A stretch of DNA of 64,000 nt from Mimachlamys varia (lineage: Eukaryota > Mollusca > Bivalvia > Pectinida > Pectinidae): positions 12,655,625 to 12,719,624 of the forward strand of contig OX392542.1 in NCBI GenBank assembly GCA_947623455.1. Reading direction: 5' to 3'. The translations under genes were made by a program, and so were the position numbers. Positions within the stretch are counted from its first letter, which is position 1. The number at the start of each line of letters is the position of its first letter. The notes beneath the pieces are model-generated. The model searched no databases. It was not told the DNA's origin and saw only the letters and a program-made list of their open reading frames with translations. Of this stretch, positions 46,572-61,500 are shown in pieces.

Positions 46572-49500
46572 GTATGTACTTGTAATATATATTTCTATTT
46601 TGTGTATGTTACCTCATCTTTAAGGATAAAAAACATTGTTCGTTACTTAAAAAAAAATATGAATTTATCAGTCATAATATTGTTTTTGTTTCAACATTAA
46701 TTGGTTTTAACGACGTAACAATAAGCTTTAGGTATCCATAGATTTTGTACAGGTACAGGTAATATGCCCTATTTTGTTAATAATCTAGATGCTTTCAGTA
46801 TCTATACATTTTGTACAGATAATATACAATATGTTGGTGATAGTCTAAGCGTAAATACATTTTATATCACGTTTAAGGCTTTGAAACATATCTTGTCTTC
46901 CTAGACGGATTTTCCTTTTAATCGACTAATCATTTTGGTGTCCTCTCCTAAACTTTTTTTCCCATTCTCTTCTTGCTTTCCGCATTTACCATTTTAACTT
47001 GTTTATGCTTTACAATAGTGTCGCTGTTTACCCACATCGCTGCCATATCGTATGTTTTTTTGTTTATTATTTTTCAGTACATTTTCTTTCATGGGAAATT
47101 CTCTGTTTCAGGTTTTCTCGGTTTCCGTTAGGTATACATCTAATTGTACTGGTCTCAATAATTTATGTGAATGCTTTATCAATTTCCTTGGGATTTCCTT
47201 TGAGGACTCCATACCATCCTCTTATGATGTCATATTCCATCCTTTCGTAGTCACCCTTGTTGCATTTTAAACGTGGTGTTTCATTCGATGAGGATTGTTT
47301 TTACAGTAGAACTTGAAAATTAAAACGAGGTGGTCGCTGCTGCCAATCAGACTGTTGTAATGTATGTCTCTGATCATTTCGTCATCATTTCTTATCAAAA
47401 GATCTAAAATATTCATTCCCTTTCCTACGTTTTTTTTTTAATTTTTGGTGTGATGGTACGGAGGCACGGTGGTCTAGTGGAAGGACGCAGGGCTCGTTAT
47501 CGAAAGGTTGCGAGTTCGAGTCCCGATCACGACCATTGTGTTGTATCTTTGAGCAAGATACTATACTACGCTTGTTCCAGTCTACTCAACTGTTAAATTA
47601 GTACGTGTTCGTGCAATGCTAGAAACTGTAAGATGCTAGTTGTGAGCACCGAGATGGCAGCACCGGTTGTATGCTCCCCATGGAGTGGAAGAACGATATT
47701 GCACAGTTGCTAAGACCCTATAACCACGGATAATGATTTGTGAGAGCTTTGAGGCGACCTTCAGGTTGGGATTAAGCGGTAAATAAGAACATCGAACATA
47801 TAATTAATTATAGATAATAATCCTTTAAGCACTCGATGAAAATAAATTAGAGAATACCGAAGCGTTAACAAAATCATAATCCGAACTCAAAATCGATTAA
47901 ACCAGGGGCAATACATGAACAAAGGAAAGGAAGGAAATTTTCACTTCTCTTTCCGTTATTAGATGGCAATGAATCTCAATCTATTTTCGTTACCCATTAT
48001 TAGTATGCGACTGTGGACGACACCTTGTTTATTAGTTTACAAAATTCTTCGATATTTACATCTGTTGAGTTTGGGCTCTTTTATAAACATCTAGCCAGAT
48101 GTTTACGGACAACTTTATTTCCACCAAGATCTTTTCTTTGAATGTCATTACCATGATAATTTCTACTCCATAATGACCCGTTTTATGTACAAACCGACTC
48201 CTCTGTTTCGATTTGATAATTTGTCGTGGAGGAAAAGATTGAAACCTTTCATCACAAGTTCTACTTTACTTGGTAGATACCTATTATGTTTGGAGTATAT
48301 TTCGGTGATTCCAATTATATCAGTGTTACTCGTCTAATTTGTCTATTTTTGTGTATGTACAGTTTTAATGATTTTGATTTTTACTGATGTTTTGCTATAT
48401 TCACAATCCTGTTTTCGGAACCATCTTATTTGTCTGTCCCCAGCGGGACCTCGTACGCGGAAGACTTATTCCTCCGAATGTTGGTTGGTTTTCCTTTTTG
48501 CCCCTTTTCTGAGTTCAGATTTCCTTTTCCTTCCTTGTTTGGTAAGGTCATTACTGATGGAAATTGTTTGAAAATCATCCTGTTTCTAAGGTTCATTGAT
48601 TTTTTTAAAGTTTCTTTTGTCTTCTGTGGTAAAAAAAATGCAGAACTGGCCTTGCTGTTTTACTGCCTCTTTCTCTTTGTGCATTTTTCTGATTTTGAAA
48701 CTTTTACTCTAGTTTTACTATCTCGTGATAAGTTGCATGCCGATATGATGTTTTTTAACTTTCGTTTTATCAGCATTTCTTCGTTCATGATCTTCCGTAC
48801 TCACTTGTTCTTCAATTCCAAATATTAATGTTTCTCTCTCTCCTCTTTCTATCCTCTCTTTCCATAAAGACGTTTTGTGATGTTGAAATGTTTGAAGTTG
48901 GTTGTGCCGATAACTTTAACCATTTGAGGTTTTCATGTTCCAAATCTCTCAGTTCATTAATTATATTGTACATGTATTGTACGGACTGTTTCCACATAAC
49001 ATATGGATTTCAACATTTAGATATTCTATTCTCACATTGTTCACTGATGGCTTTACACCGCTCCTCAATTTTCACATCTGTTATGATGTTTTTCTGGACC
49101 GTGTGTCTACATGTAGCAAAGAACTACATACAGTCTTAACCCTGCTGAATTTTGGATTTATCGTTGGATTTACCTATGCATTCGATGCAAAAATGCTATT
49201 GGAAACGTTCACATTCTAGCTTTTTGGCACCAAAGAAATGGTTGTAATGCTTCCATGTCGACCAATGTCCTCTTCATCACTGTCCATTTCATTTCATGTA
49301 TATTTTATTGTGAAAACAAACGGATCGAACAGCAGGCTAGGCCTATATAAGTTCTCTCCTTATAAGTTGACATGACAAATACAGGACATTGATAAAACAA
49401 TTAATTAGAAAATATTGATGCAATTAACATAATATAATACATGTAGAATAACTATAAGCATTTGCTCAGTCTGTTTAACAAATTTGTGTGGGTAGATAAT

Positions 49501-52500
49501 CCCCTGTGTGTTTAAACATAATTAATTCTATTCAAAATAGAAAATAGTAAAGTGAGGCAATTCATTTGAAAATTTTGATAATCATAATGATTATGTCAAG
49601 ATATTATATATAGCCAGTGTTCTTTGTTTAAATCCTTCATCGAATTAAGTTTCAGATAAAAAGTCACTAACGGCCTCTACCGTTTACATATCATCCACTC
49701 AAGAAGAATCCAGATTCAACCATAGAACACTAGTGTTAAGAATTGGCACATTTATTCAACATAAGTTTTAGTGTGAAGATATTGAGAATACCAAATGGTA
49801 TAAGGGAGAACACTCCATGCATTGTTTATAAAAATATAATTTGTTCTATGTAATGCTTTTATAAGAAGTCAATTTCAGCTAAGTTATAAAAGACAAGCAA
49901 TGCCACAGTAAAATATTAAACAGCTAGACGAGAGGAAATGCTACAATCCTCAAATTATTTCAAGCCATTACTGCCCCTAGTTCATGCCGCACTGTTGTTG
50001 TACACAAGAGTGTTTAATATAATGATAGGGAAAACAACAAAAAGGTTATTTCATTTCAATAATTTTTATTGACAAAGATGTTCAAAGTCAATTTTGGATT
50101 GAATAACAGGCAGAAGCCTATATAAATTCTCTCCATAGGTGGCCGAAAAAAACAGTAATTTAGTTTATATAATCAATTAAGAAAAATAATGTGAAATGAA
50201 AATAAATTTTGTATAAACACAAAACAAATAAATTAACAAGGGAGATAACTAATAAATGTTGACAAATACAAGCACAACACATTGTACAAATACACAATAC
50301 ACAACACAAGCACAGTAGTTTACTCTCTATAACTTTGATGAACATAAATAATGTTATATACAAACATTTATATTGTATGTTTATACACATAATAACTAAA
50401 CAGCCAAAATACCTGACCAAAAGTCCACGTGCAAGTATATATACTGCACAGGTCATTTGTAAATTGGACTGCCCAACATAAATATTACAAATATAGTTTA
50501 ATTAATTTATACAGAGAAATCAATAGTAGAGAGTTTACAAAAACTATAAAATACTTTTCAACTTAGGACTCATCCATCAGTCAGCCATATTGTTATGCTA
50601 TTGGTAGAAAAAAAAATTATTTTTTAAATAGTTAAATGTACATGTACATGCCTTCATGATACACATTATAAGTAATAAAGCTTGAAGCGTTTAGATTTAC
50701 CAATGAAATTTAAGACATCTTTTAAAATTTGCCTGTTTACATCTACATCACAGAAAGTGCATCCATGAAGGAAATTATGTATATTTAGATGATTATGATT
50801 ACCATAATTATTTAAAGAAGCCAAAAGATTATGTCTGTGTTCATTATACATGGGGCAATTAAATAACAAAATAGAGAGATAGTGCTGGACTGGCTAATAA
50901 GTGATCTTTATGTAAACAAAATTGAGGTCACTGCACTCATTTCTAAGTTGGCATAGAACAATATTGGTCCTTCTGTCCCCTTCTAACTTAAAAATTGAAG
51001 AAGTTATATTTGTTGCAACTTTATTTATTAAAGATCGTTTAAAACTAGAAAGTGATGGAACATTAAACAATGTAACATCCATATTATTAACCTTACGGCA
51101 CATATATGGAAAAAGCTATCAAAATAATAATTTGTTCTGCAGAGAGGTGGATTGAAGTGTCTTATTCGTCTAAATGAGTGAGGGTTGTTATTTTGAATGT
51201 TCATGAAAGGATTAATGATTTCTTGTAAGTAATGAGGTGCTATACCGTGAAAACTTTTATACATCATTATAAGTTTATGTTTGTGTCGTCTTTCTGCAAG
51301 TGTTTCCCATTCAAGTTCGTTATAAGTTTTATTGCGAGATGTTCCAGAACGAAGACCGGTTATACTTTTAGCAGCTTCCAATTGATCATATTCTAATAAG
51401 TCGCTTGATTGCAAAGAACAATTATCCCATACTTTATCTGCTTATTCTAAGATAGGTCTAATAATTGTAGTATATATTTTAATTAATGTTTTTCTGTCAA
51501 CTTTAGTTTTAACATAACGAAGGATGTTAAGTCTATTGGAAGCTTTTTCATAAATAAACTGTATATGTTGGTTCCATGTAGCACATTAAGTATAAGAATA
51601 TAAATGTTTGTGTGAGGGTGCGTCACTGATTATATTATTCTGGAAAGATATTGGAGGATGTACAGGGGTTTTTTTTTCTGGAAGATACAACAGATTTTGT
51701 TTTAAGTGGATTAAACTTGATGTCCCATAGGTTATTAATGATTAATAATAATAAATACTCAAGAAGGACTAGAAAAATGGTCATGAAGAAAAATAGTAGA
51801 AACAGCGGCAGCATCACTAGACAATCCATTCATGGAGGCTGTTTAATTTGATATGGTGCACATGACATAACAGCACAATCTACCCTATGACACCCCAGAC
51901 ATCCTTACTTATGTACCAGAGGGTAAGAGTTCAAGACTAGCACTGAATTCACAGCTGTATACCAATCTGGACACTCTCATGAAACGGAGATAACTTATAT
52001 ACTATCATCATATTATACTAGACAGCCTCGCGAAGAACCCAGCCCCAGGGTGAAGGGTCCAGAGATGACACCACTGTACCCACTGCCTTTCGATATAGAC
52101 ATGTATATAAGGCAAAATTCATAAAATGATTTAACAAGTCTTTTTGTGTTTTGTATGTATCTAAGAACACCATCAAGTATAGATTTATTTTCTGTGTTGT
52201 TCAGCTCAGTGCTTCATTTAAAAGTATTTTAACATTAAAATTATTTGGACAAACATCAAAGATATAATTCTTTCATGATTTTACATTGGACACTGCAAGA
52301 GGTAATGAATAGCAGTTTCAGAATCAGTACCACATTGACAAGATGGAGACTTCCTTAAGTGATCTTTGAACAGGTCATAATTCAGGTTACTCGCTTCATT
52401 CCTTAGTTGACATAAGATAATATTACCCTTTCTGCACTCACAGTTTTTTAATACATCAGATATATCATTATCAAAACAGATTTGATTATATACCTTGGCC

Positions 52501-55500
52501 TTGAATGTAGTAAGAGTAGGCGTAGGTACTATATCATTTCCAAGATCATTTTCAAACCAATTAAAACATTAACTGAAATACCATATGCTTTAAGTTTATG
52601 TAATAACCCTTTGTGCCAAAATATGTCAAAAGCCTTGCTGATGTCGCAAAATACAAACCTTAGTTCTCTTCCTTTATCTAGAATACTAATTATAGTGTGG
52701 TATATAGAGAGAAGTTGGCTTACTGTTGAATCACCAGTTTCAAAGCCTGACTGGTCCTTTGAAAGTATATTGTTAGTTGTTCAATAGTAGTTATATAGAT
52801 ATTTGAAAATGATTTTTTTCTAAGATTTTGCTAAAACATGATGTTACAGATATTGGTCTATAATTAGAGTAATCCTTTTTTAAACCATTTCCTTTGTATA
52901 CAGCACTAACATTAGCCATTTTCCATGGCCCAGGTATGCACCCGTTAGATAAAGTTTTATTAAATAATATTGTAAGTGGGAGTATTAAGGAAGGTTTTAA
53001 TGTTTTTATGACTTTAGGTAACATTCCATCTTGTCCTGCTGGTTTGTTTTCATTTAAAAGGGTAATTTGATCATCAACATCTTGTTCAGAGACTAGTATA
53101 CTTTTAAGTTTTGATAGAGTGTAAGTATCTAATATTGGGGGTTCAACAAGGGTATCTGATGTTGTGACTATAGAGGTAAAATATTTGTTAAGGTTTCAGC
53201 TTTATCAGTTGGATGTTGAATAAGTGTATTATTAACATTCAATGGTGGAATTGGCTCAGTTTTGTTGTTAAAATTAGTTAGGGATTTAGCAATTTTCCAT
53301 CATTTATTGGGGGGGGAGGGGGCAATGATTTATCACTTAAAGACTTTTGAAGTTTATTAAGATAATTATGCTTCGCATCTCTTACCAGCTTAATAACATC
53401 ATTCTGTAGTTGTCTATATTTAGTCCAATGTTCTATTTTGTCAATATGTCTGGCTTTCTTATGTATCCTATTTCTTTGTCTCATCTTAAGTCTGATATTG
53501 GTAGTCATCCATGGTTTGTCATGAGGTCGGATTGTAATAGTTTTACTTGAAATATATTTTGTCACCAGGTCAGATATAGTTTTAGTTAAAAACATTTTAA
53601 ATTCATGGGTATCCATATTAACAGCACATACATTCCAGTCAATAGCATTCAGTGCGTTATTCATAATATTATAGTCAGTATTGTTATACATCCATATAGT
53701 CTTTTTATATGCTTTTTGTTTGAGGACAGCATAACAAACTTCCATATGTATAGCGGAATAATCACTACAGAAGGCTGGGTCAACATGTGTATTTTTCACT
53801 ATGGAGGGATTATTTGTAATGAAAAACATCTATGGAAGTTGACACTCTAGTTGGTCTATTAATAATACTTTTAAGATTAAACTTAGTTAAGAGCCAAGAC
53901 AAGTGTGAAGTAGGTGAGGTCTTTAGCATATCAACATTTGAATCACCAGTTATGAGTATATCTAAATTTTTCTCACTAGCTTTATCAAGGATTCCTTCGA
54001 ATCTACTCCAGTATTCTGAACTGGAGCAGGTCTATAGATACATCAAAGCAGAAATTTATGATTTTGAATATAAACTTCAATCCATATCATCTCTATGTGT
54101 TCATTTTCAAGATCAGGCCTACGCGTGATAAGTATATTACTTTTATGGTATATTATTACACCACCACCATGTCCTGTTTTCCTATCTTTCCTGTGGATTT
54201 CATCTGAGAATGACTCTAATTTGATATTCCAGAATTAAGGTGTGATTCAGCTACACATACTATATCACTATCATATAGCTGTGCTTCAATAACATCTATT
54301 TTATTTCTTAACATTGATGTGAACTATTTCTAAATTTTGAAGTGAACCTGGATTCATTTCAACATCCTTACATTTAATCAGTAGGGCTTGTAAAAGAATT
54401 AAGAAATATGCATTATTCTAAAACATTTTTGAATAAATATATTGACTATGTATACTGCATGACGATGTCCAGAGCCCCTGTAAGATGGGTGTCACGTGTG
54501 AAAAGCAATTTGGAGTTTGATGAAATAATGTAATTGAATGGTTTATATTTTCTCGCTTAGTATAGTAGTTTCTATAAAACATCTCTGCGTTGAAATGATA
54601 ATTTTAGACACTGAAAATGTCAAATTATTTCGCAAAAATTGAAAAAGAAGGGGAAAATATTGATAACAGCGTTTGATAGTGGTCATTCAAGTTGGTGTAT
54701 ATATCTGTGATTTATGGTATATCGCATTTTTTTCTGTTTAGGCGGTAGACTCATTGACACTGCCTTTAGAAAAGGAACTCATCGAGTTACTGGAAAGTAA
54801 GACAATTTTCATTTATTCGTTCAAATATATGAGCATAGCATAGGACTTCGAATCTTCATGGTCAAGCTCGGCAGAACAACAAATAATCAATTAAATTTTA
54901 CTACTTACCTGTGTAAGGTATAAACATCAGCATGGTAATAATAACGATGAATAATGAAATATCTTTATATCAACTACTTTATACTTTTATGACGTCGATA
55001 GATAAATAAGAGCTATCATTATGGCAAGTCAAATTTGCATTCTTCTAACATTTTGAATAATATTTTCCTTATTTATTTAAATATATATATATTTCGTTTA
55101 TGGTCGCTAAGAGTCATTCTCACCGAAGTTCATCGTCCTCAGAGGAAGCATTAGAGTCTGGGTTCCCCTATATCTCAGGCCCTAAACGTTTCGATGACAA
55201 GATCGCCATTGTGGGGGCGGGGCCGGCTGGTGTCCACATGGCTTTGAAGCTAAAGGTATGTGCTGTCCTGATTCCTCAAAAACCTCTGATGTTGTCTATG
55301 GGCCAACCAAATCCGTCTCCCTTTAACAATGTCTGACGTTCCTAATCAACAGCTAAGAGACCGAATGAAATACCCCAACATATCTTTTAATCGTCGTTTC
55401 TTTCTTCCGTTGATATGAATTATAATAGGAATTACCCTACTATAGTTTAAAATATCTGTTTTTCTGGCTCCACAAACGCAATTTACGACAATAGAATCGG

Positions 55501-58500
55501 GGGATACAATGTAGTGTCATAAATTTCGAAATACAGAAGAGTTGTCCCCTACACATACGACAGTTTCAGGAAATAGAAGTTCCAGTATATTACCTCAGTT
55601 TCCCAATTTTCGTCAGTTTCTTTCGTCCGTTGATATAAATTATAATAGGATCAACACACACACACACAAAACGTCACAGCGTCAACATATAACACAGCGT
55701 CAATCTATAACACAGCGTCAACATATAACACAGCGTCAACATATTACACAGCGTCAACATATTACACAGTGACAACATATAACACAGCGTCAACATATAA
55801 CACCGTATAAACATATAACACAGCCTCAACCTATAACAGAGCATCAACATATAACACAGCGTCAACATATATCGCAGTATAAACATAATATAACACAGTA
55901 TAAACATATAACACAGCGTCAACATATAACACAGCGTCAACAAATAACATAGTATCAACATATAACATAGCATCAACATATAAAACAGCGTCAACATATA
56001 AAACAGCGTCAGCATATAAAACAGCGTCTAGATATAACACAGCGTCAACATATAACACAGTCACAACATATAACACAGCGTCAACATATAACACTGTATA
56101 AACATATAACACAGCCTCAACCTATAACAGAGCATCAACATATAACACAGCGTCAACATATATCGCAGTATAAACATAATATAACACAGCGTCAACATAT
56201 AACACAGCGTCAACATATTACACAGCGTCAACAAATAACATAGTATCAACATATAACATAGCATCAACATATAAAACAGCGTCAGCATATAAAACAGCGT
56301 CTAGATATAACACAGCGTCAACATATAACACAGCGTCAGCATATTACACAGCGTCAACATATAACAGCGTCAACATATAACAAAGCGTCAACATATAACT
56401 CAGCGTCAACATATACCACAGCGTCAACATATAACACAGTATAAACATATAACACCGTATATACATATAACACAGCATCAACATATAACACAGAGTCAAC
56501 ATATAACACAACATCAACATATAACACAGCATAAACATATAACACAGCGTCAATATATAACACAGCGTCAAAATATAACACAACGTCAACATATAACACA
56601 GCGTCAACATATAACACAGCATCAACATATAGCATAGCATCAATATATAACATAGCATAAACATTTAACACAGTATAAACATATAACACAGTATAAACAT
56701 ATAACACAGCATCAACATATTACACAGCGTCAACATATAACAGCATCAACATATAACAGCGTCAACATATCAAACAGCGTCAACATATTACACAGCGTCA
56801 ACATATTACACAACGTCAACATATAACACAGCATCAACATATAACACAGCATCAACATATAACGCAGCGTCAACATATAACACAGCGTCAACATGTAACA
56901 CAGCGTCAACATATAACACAGCGTCAACATAAAACACAGCATCAACATATCACACAGCATAAACATATAACACACCGTCAACATAAAACACAGCGTCAAC
57001 CTATAACACAGTATAAACATATAACACAGCGCCAACATATAACACAGCGTCAACATATAACACAGTATAAACATATAACACAGGATCAAAATATAACACA
57101 GCGTCAACATATAACACAGCGTCAACATATAACACAGCGTCAACATATAACACAGCGTCAACATATAACACAGCGTCAACATATAACACAGCATCAACCT
57201 ATAACACAGCATCAACATATAACACAGCATCAACATATAACACAGCTTCAACATATAACGCAGCGTCAACATATAACACAGCATCAACATATAACACAGC
57301 ATCAACATATCACACAGTATCAACATATAACACAGCGTCAACATATAACATAGCATAAACATATACTACAGCACAAACATATAACACAGTATAAACATAT
57401 CACACAGCATCAACATATCACACATCCTCAACATAAAACACAGCATCAACATATCACACAGTATAAACATATAACACAGCGCCAACGTATAACACAGCGT
57501 CAACATATAACACAGTATAAACATATAACACAGCATCAAAATATAACACAGCGTCAACCTATAACACAGTATAAACATATAACACAGCGCTAACATATAA
57601 CACAGCGTCAACATATAACACAGTATAAACATATAACACAGCATCAACATATAAAACAGCGTCAGCATATAAAACAGCGTCTAGATATAACACAGCGTCA
57701 ACATATAATACAGCGTCAGCATATTACACAGCGTCAACATATAACAGCGTCAACATATAACAAAGCGTCAACATATAACTCAGCGTCAACATATACCACA
57801 GCGTCAACATATAACACAGTATTAACATATAACACAGTATAAACATATAACACAGTATAAACATATAACACCGTATATACATATAACACAGCGTCAACAT
57901 ATAACAAAGCGTCAACATATAACATAGCGTCAACATATGACACAGTATAAACATATAACACAGAGTCAACATAAAACACAACATCAACATATAACACAGC
58001 ATAAACATATAACACAGCGTCAATATATAACACAGCGTCAAAATATAACACAACGTCAACATATAACACAGCGTCAACATATAACACAGCGTCAACATAT
58101 AACACAGCATCAACATATAGCATAGCATCAATATATAACATAGCATAAACATTTAACACAGTATAAACATATAACACAGTATAAACATATAACACAGCAT
58201 CAACATATTACACAGCGTCAACATATAACAGCATCAACATATAACAGCGTCAACATATAAAACAGCGTCAACATATTACACAGCGTCAACATATTACACA
58301 ACGTCAACATATAACACAGCATCAACATATAACACAGCATCAACATATAACGCAGCGTCAACATATAACACAGCGTCAACATATAACACAGCGTCAACAT
58401 ATAACACAGCGTCAACATAAAACACAGCATCAACATATCACACAGCATAAACATATAACACACCGTCAACATAAAACACAGCGTCAACCTATAACACAGT

Positions 58501-61500
58501 ATAAACATATAACACAGCGCCAACATATAACACAGCGTCAACATATAACACAGTATAAACATATAACACAGGATCAAAATATAACACAGCGTCAACATAT
58601 AACACAGCGTCAACATATAACACAGCGTCAACATATAACACAGCGTCAACATATAACACAGCATCAACCTATAACACAGCATCAACATATAACACAGCAT
58701 CAACATATAACACAGCTTCAACATATAACGCAGCGTCAACATATAACACAGCATCAACATATAACACAGCATCAACATATCACACAGCATCAACATATAA
58801 CACAGCGTCAACATATAACATAGCATAAACATATACTACAGCACAAACATATAACACAGTATAAACATATCACACAGCATCAACATATCACACATCCTCA
58901 ACATAAAACACAGCATCAACATAAAACACAGTATAAACATATAACACAGCGCCAACGTATAACACAGCGTCAACATATAACACAGTATAAACATATAACA
59001 CAGCATCAAAATATAACACAGCGTCAACCTATAACACAGTATAAACATATAACACAGCATCAAAATATAACACAGCGTCAACATATAGCACAGTGTAAAC
59101 ATAAAACACAGCATCAACATAAAACACACCGTCAACATAAAACACAGCATCAACCTATAACACAGTATAAACATATAACACGGCGTCAACATATAACACA
59201 GTATAAACATATAACACAGCATCAACCTATAACACAGTATAAACATATAACACAGCGTCAACATATAACACAGCGTCAACATGTAACACAACGTAAAATA
59301 TAACACAGAAAAACATAACCAACAGCTTGTACAACAGTATATAGAGGATTTTACATGAGTGTCGATGTAATATGGATTTTTAAATTATTTAACGAGTTTA
59401 ATAAACTCCATATTACATTGACACGAGTGTAAGATTCTATTGATCACATAACTTACATTTATGAGAAAATGCACAAAAACTCAAATTAATACTCTATGAG
59501 AAAGGCATAATTAATTTTCTATTGTGACAGTACGATTTTCACTACCGAGACAATCATATGACGTCATAAAAACGTAATTTGTTTGTGACGTCATAGTAGT
59601 GTTATTACACGTGTGTAATACCATTTTTATGACATGGCCATATGATATGACTGAACGGGTCGACCCAGTCATGGGATCAAAACATATATCAATGCCTCAA
59701 CAAACAAGTACAAACTGCATTAAAACATTCTAATAAAAAATCGGAACTTCTTATTATTGCCATGATACCGTATATGATCGATAATGTAATGGTCGACATC
59801 TCGTATCTGTTAAAAAAATTCCCAATCACATTATTATTTTGACAGTCAAAATAAATCAGATAAATGTTATGTGTAACAAGAACATTCATACAAAACAATA
59901 TTTTTAACACACGATTGTAAACAATTAGCCCGAGTTATTGTTCGCCGAAATGAAGAACTTGTATTAGTAAACACTCCGTAAATTGGGATGGCACATCATT
60001 TTCCCGAATATAAGGGTCAAATAAGTAAATTAAATGGCAACAAACTGTAGCCAATTAAATGAACAATGTTGTGTTGTAGCAGTTACAAATGATTCTTGAT
60101 AATATATAAAATTAAATGTTCAAGTTAGTTGGTACCTTACTTTGGGGACCTGATCGACTGTTCCATTAATTATGATTTGATATTTGCAAGCTGAAAAAGC
60201 TTCAACATATTGTTGTGCATTATTTGGACAATAAACAAAAGACAATTGAAATCTGGCAGTATAATTGACGGTTAAAGGGTGCGCTGTGAGAAATTTCCGA
60301 CCCGTGATAGTTCTGTAATATTTGGTGTTACGTGACCCATTCAAATGAACAGTAACTGGGTTGTGCATTTAGATTTTTTTTCAAAATATAAGTTTACTCA
60401 AATCATTGAAATGATTCTGTTGGATATTTTTTTATATATTATTCAGAGGGCAGGATTAATTAACGTTTGTTTGTTTCAGTCAACTGTTCAGCCCGGATGA
60501 ATTGAAACAGGAATGCATTTCGAAATTTGGATAGCCATTTCAAACGTATGCCACCTGAAACGACCAATAATGTTGTATTTTTTCATGGTTTTGTATTATT
60601 CAGAGGGCAGGGTTCACAAACGTTATTGTGTTTGAGAAGGAAGATGAAGTAGGTGGGAAGTCGCAGACTCTGCTGGTCCGTGACACGGTGCAGGAGTTGG
60701 GAACATGCTATTCCCAGGCGGATTACACTGAGCTGTATCAGCTTGTAGAGGAATACGATGCAGGGGAGCTACTTCCCTTACCCAGCCCGACAGTATGGAC
60801 AGGAGAAGGTAGCATATCATACATGTTAATAGTAGGTCTTGTTCATACTGTAAACCAACTCATTTTAGCGGCGACTTAATTTCGCGTTTTCATATGAAAC
60901 GATTATTACGCGGCGATTTAATTTCGCGATAATACAATCGCCAATCCTTTGTACGGTACAGTATAATACTACATTTGGTATACCTCTAATTGGAACCATT
61001 TCGCGGCGATTAACTTTCGCGAATTTTAATCATCCCCGAAATACGCGAAAATAAGTAGGTTTACAGTATCAGTCATCTTTTTGAGTTGACATTAAACAGG
61101 TCATTTTGTGTAGACAAAGAAAAAGAATAAAGATGTGGTGTTTGTCTGGTAATATACACTTAATCTACATTCAGGAAATAGTGTAGGCCTAGGTCTTTTT
61201 GGCTCTTATTTAAGCTGTGCTTTACCCATGTCTAAAGATCACAGACAATTTAAAACCCTGAAAGATGCCGTAACACTGCGCATTTTAACACATTTTTTCA
61301 ATAATAGATACAGTTTGCAGTAAAACTCAAACTACATCATATAGCTGTTTCGTCATCCTTGTCTATCTTAGTCGAAATCTGTAAAGCCAACCTGCAGTTA
61401 GCACACTGCCACGTTTTAGTAACCTTGTGGTCGACCACCAGCACTGGCTCCTCAGAAGGAATAGACGTAAAGAACAATAGCAAATCTCAATAACAAGTTC

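Larger units (their letters stand above)
45100..59627. repeat. Right arm of giant inverted duplication
   Basis: Mirror image of 1-12425. It is about 2.1 kb longer, mainly because its 18-bp minisatellite is about 3.6 kb rather than 1 kb and it retains about 590 bases of LINE C (48777-49366). It lacks about 906 bases of LINE A that the left arm keeps. The inner edge begins just downstream of a mariner fossil. Confidence 0.9.
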
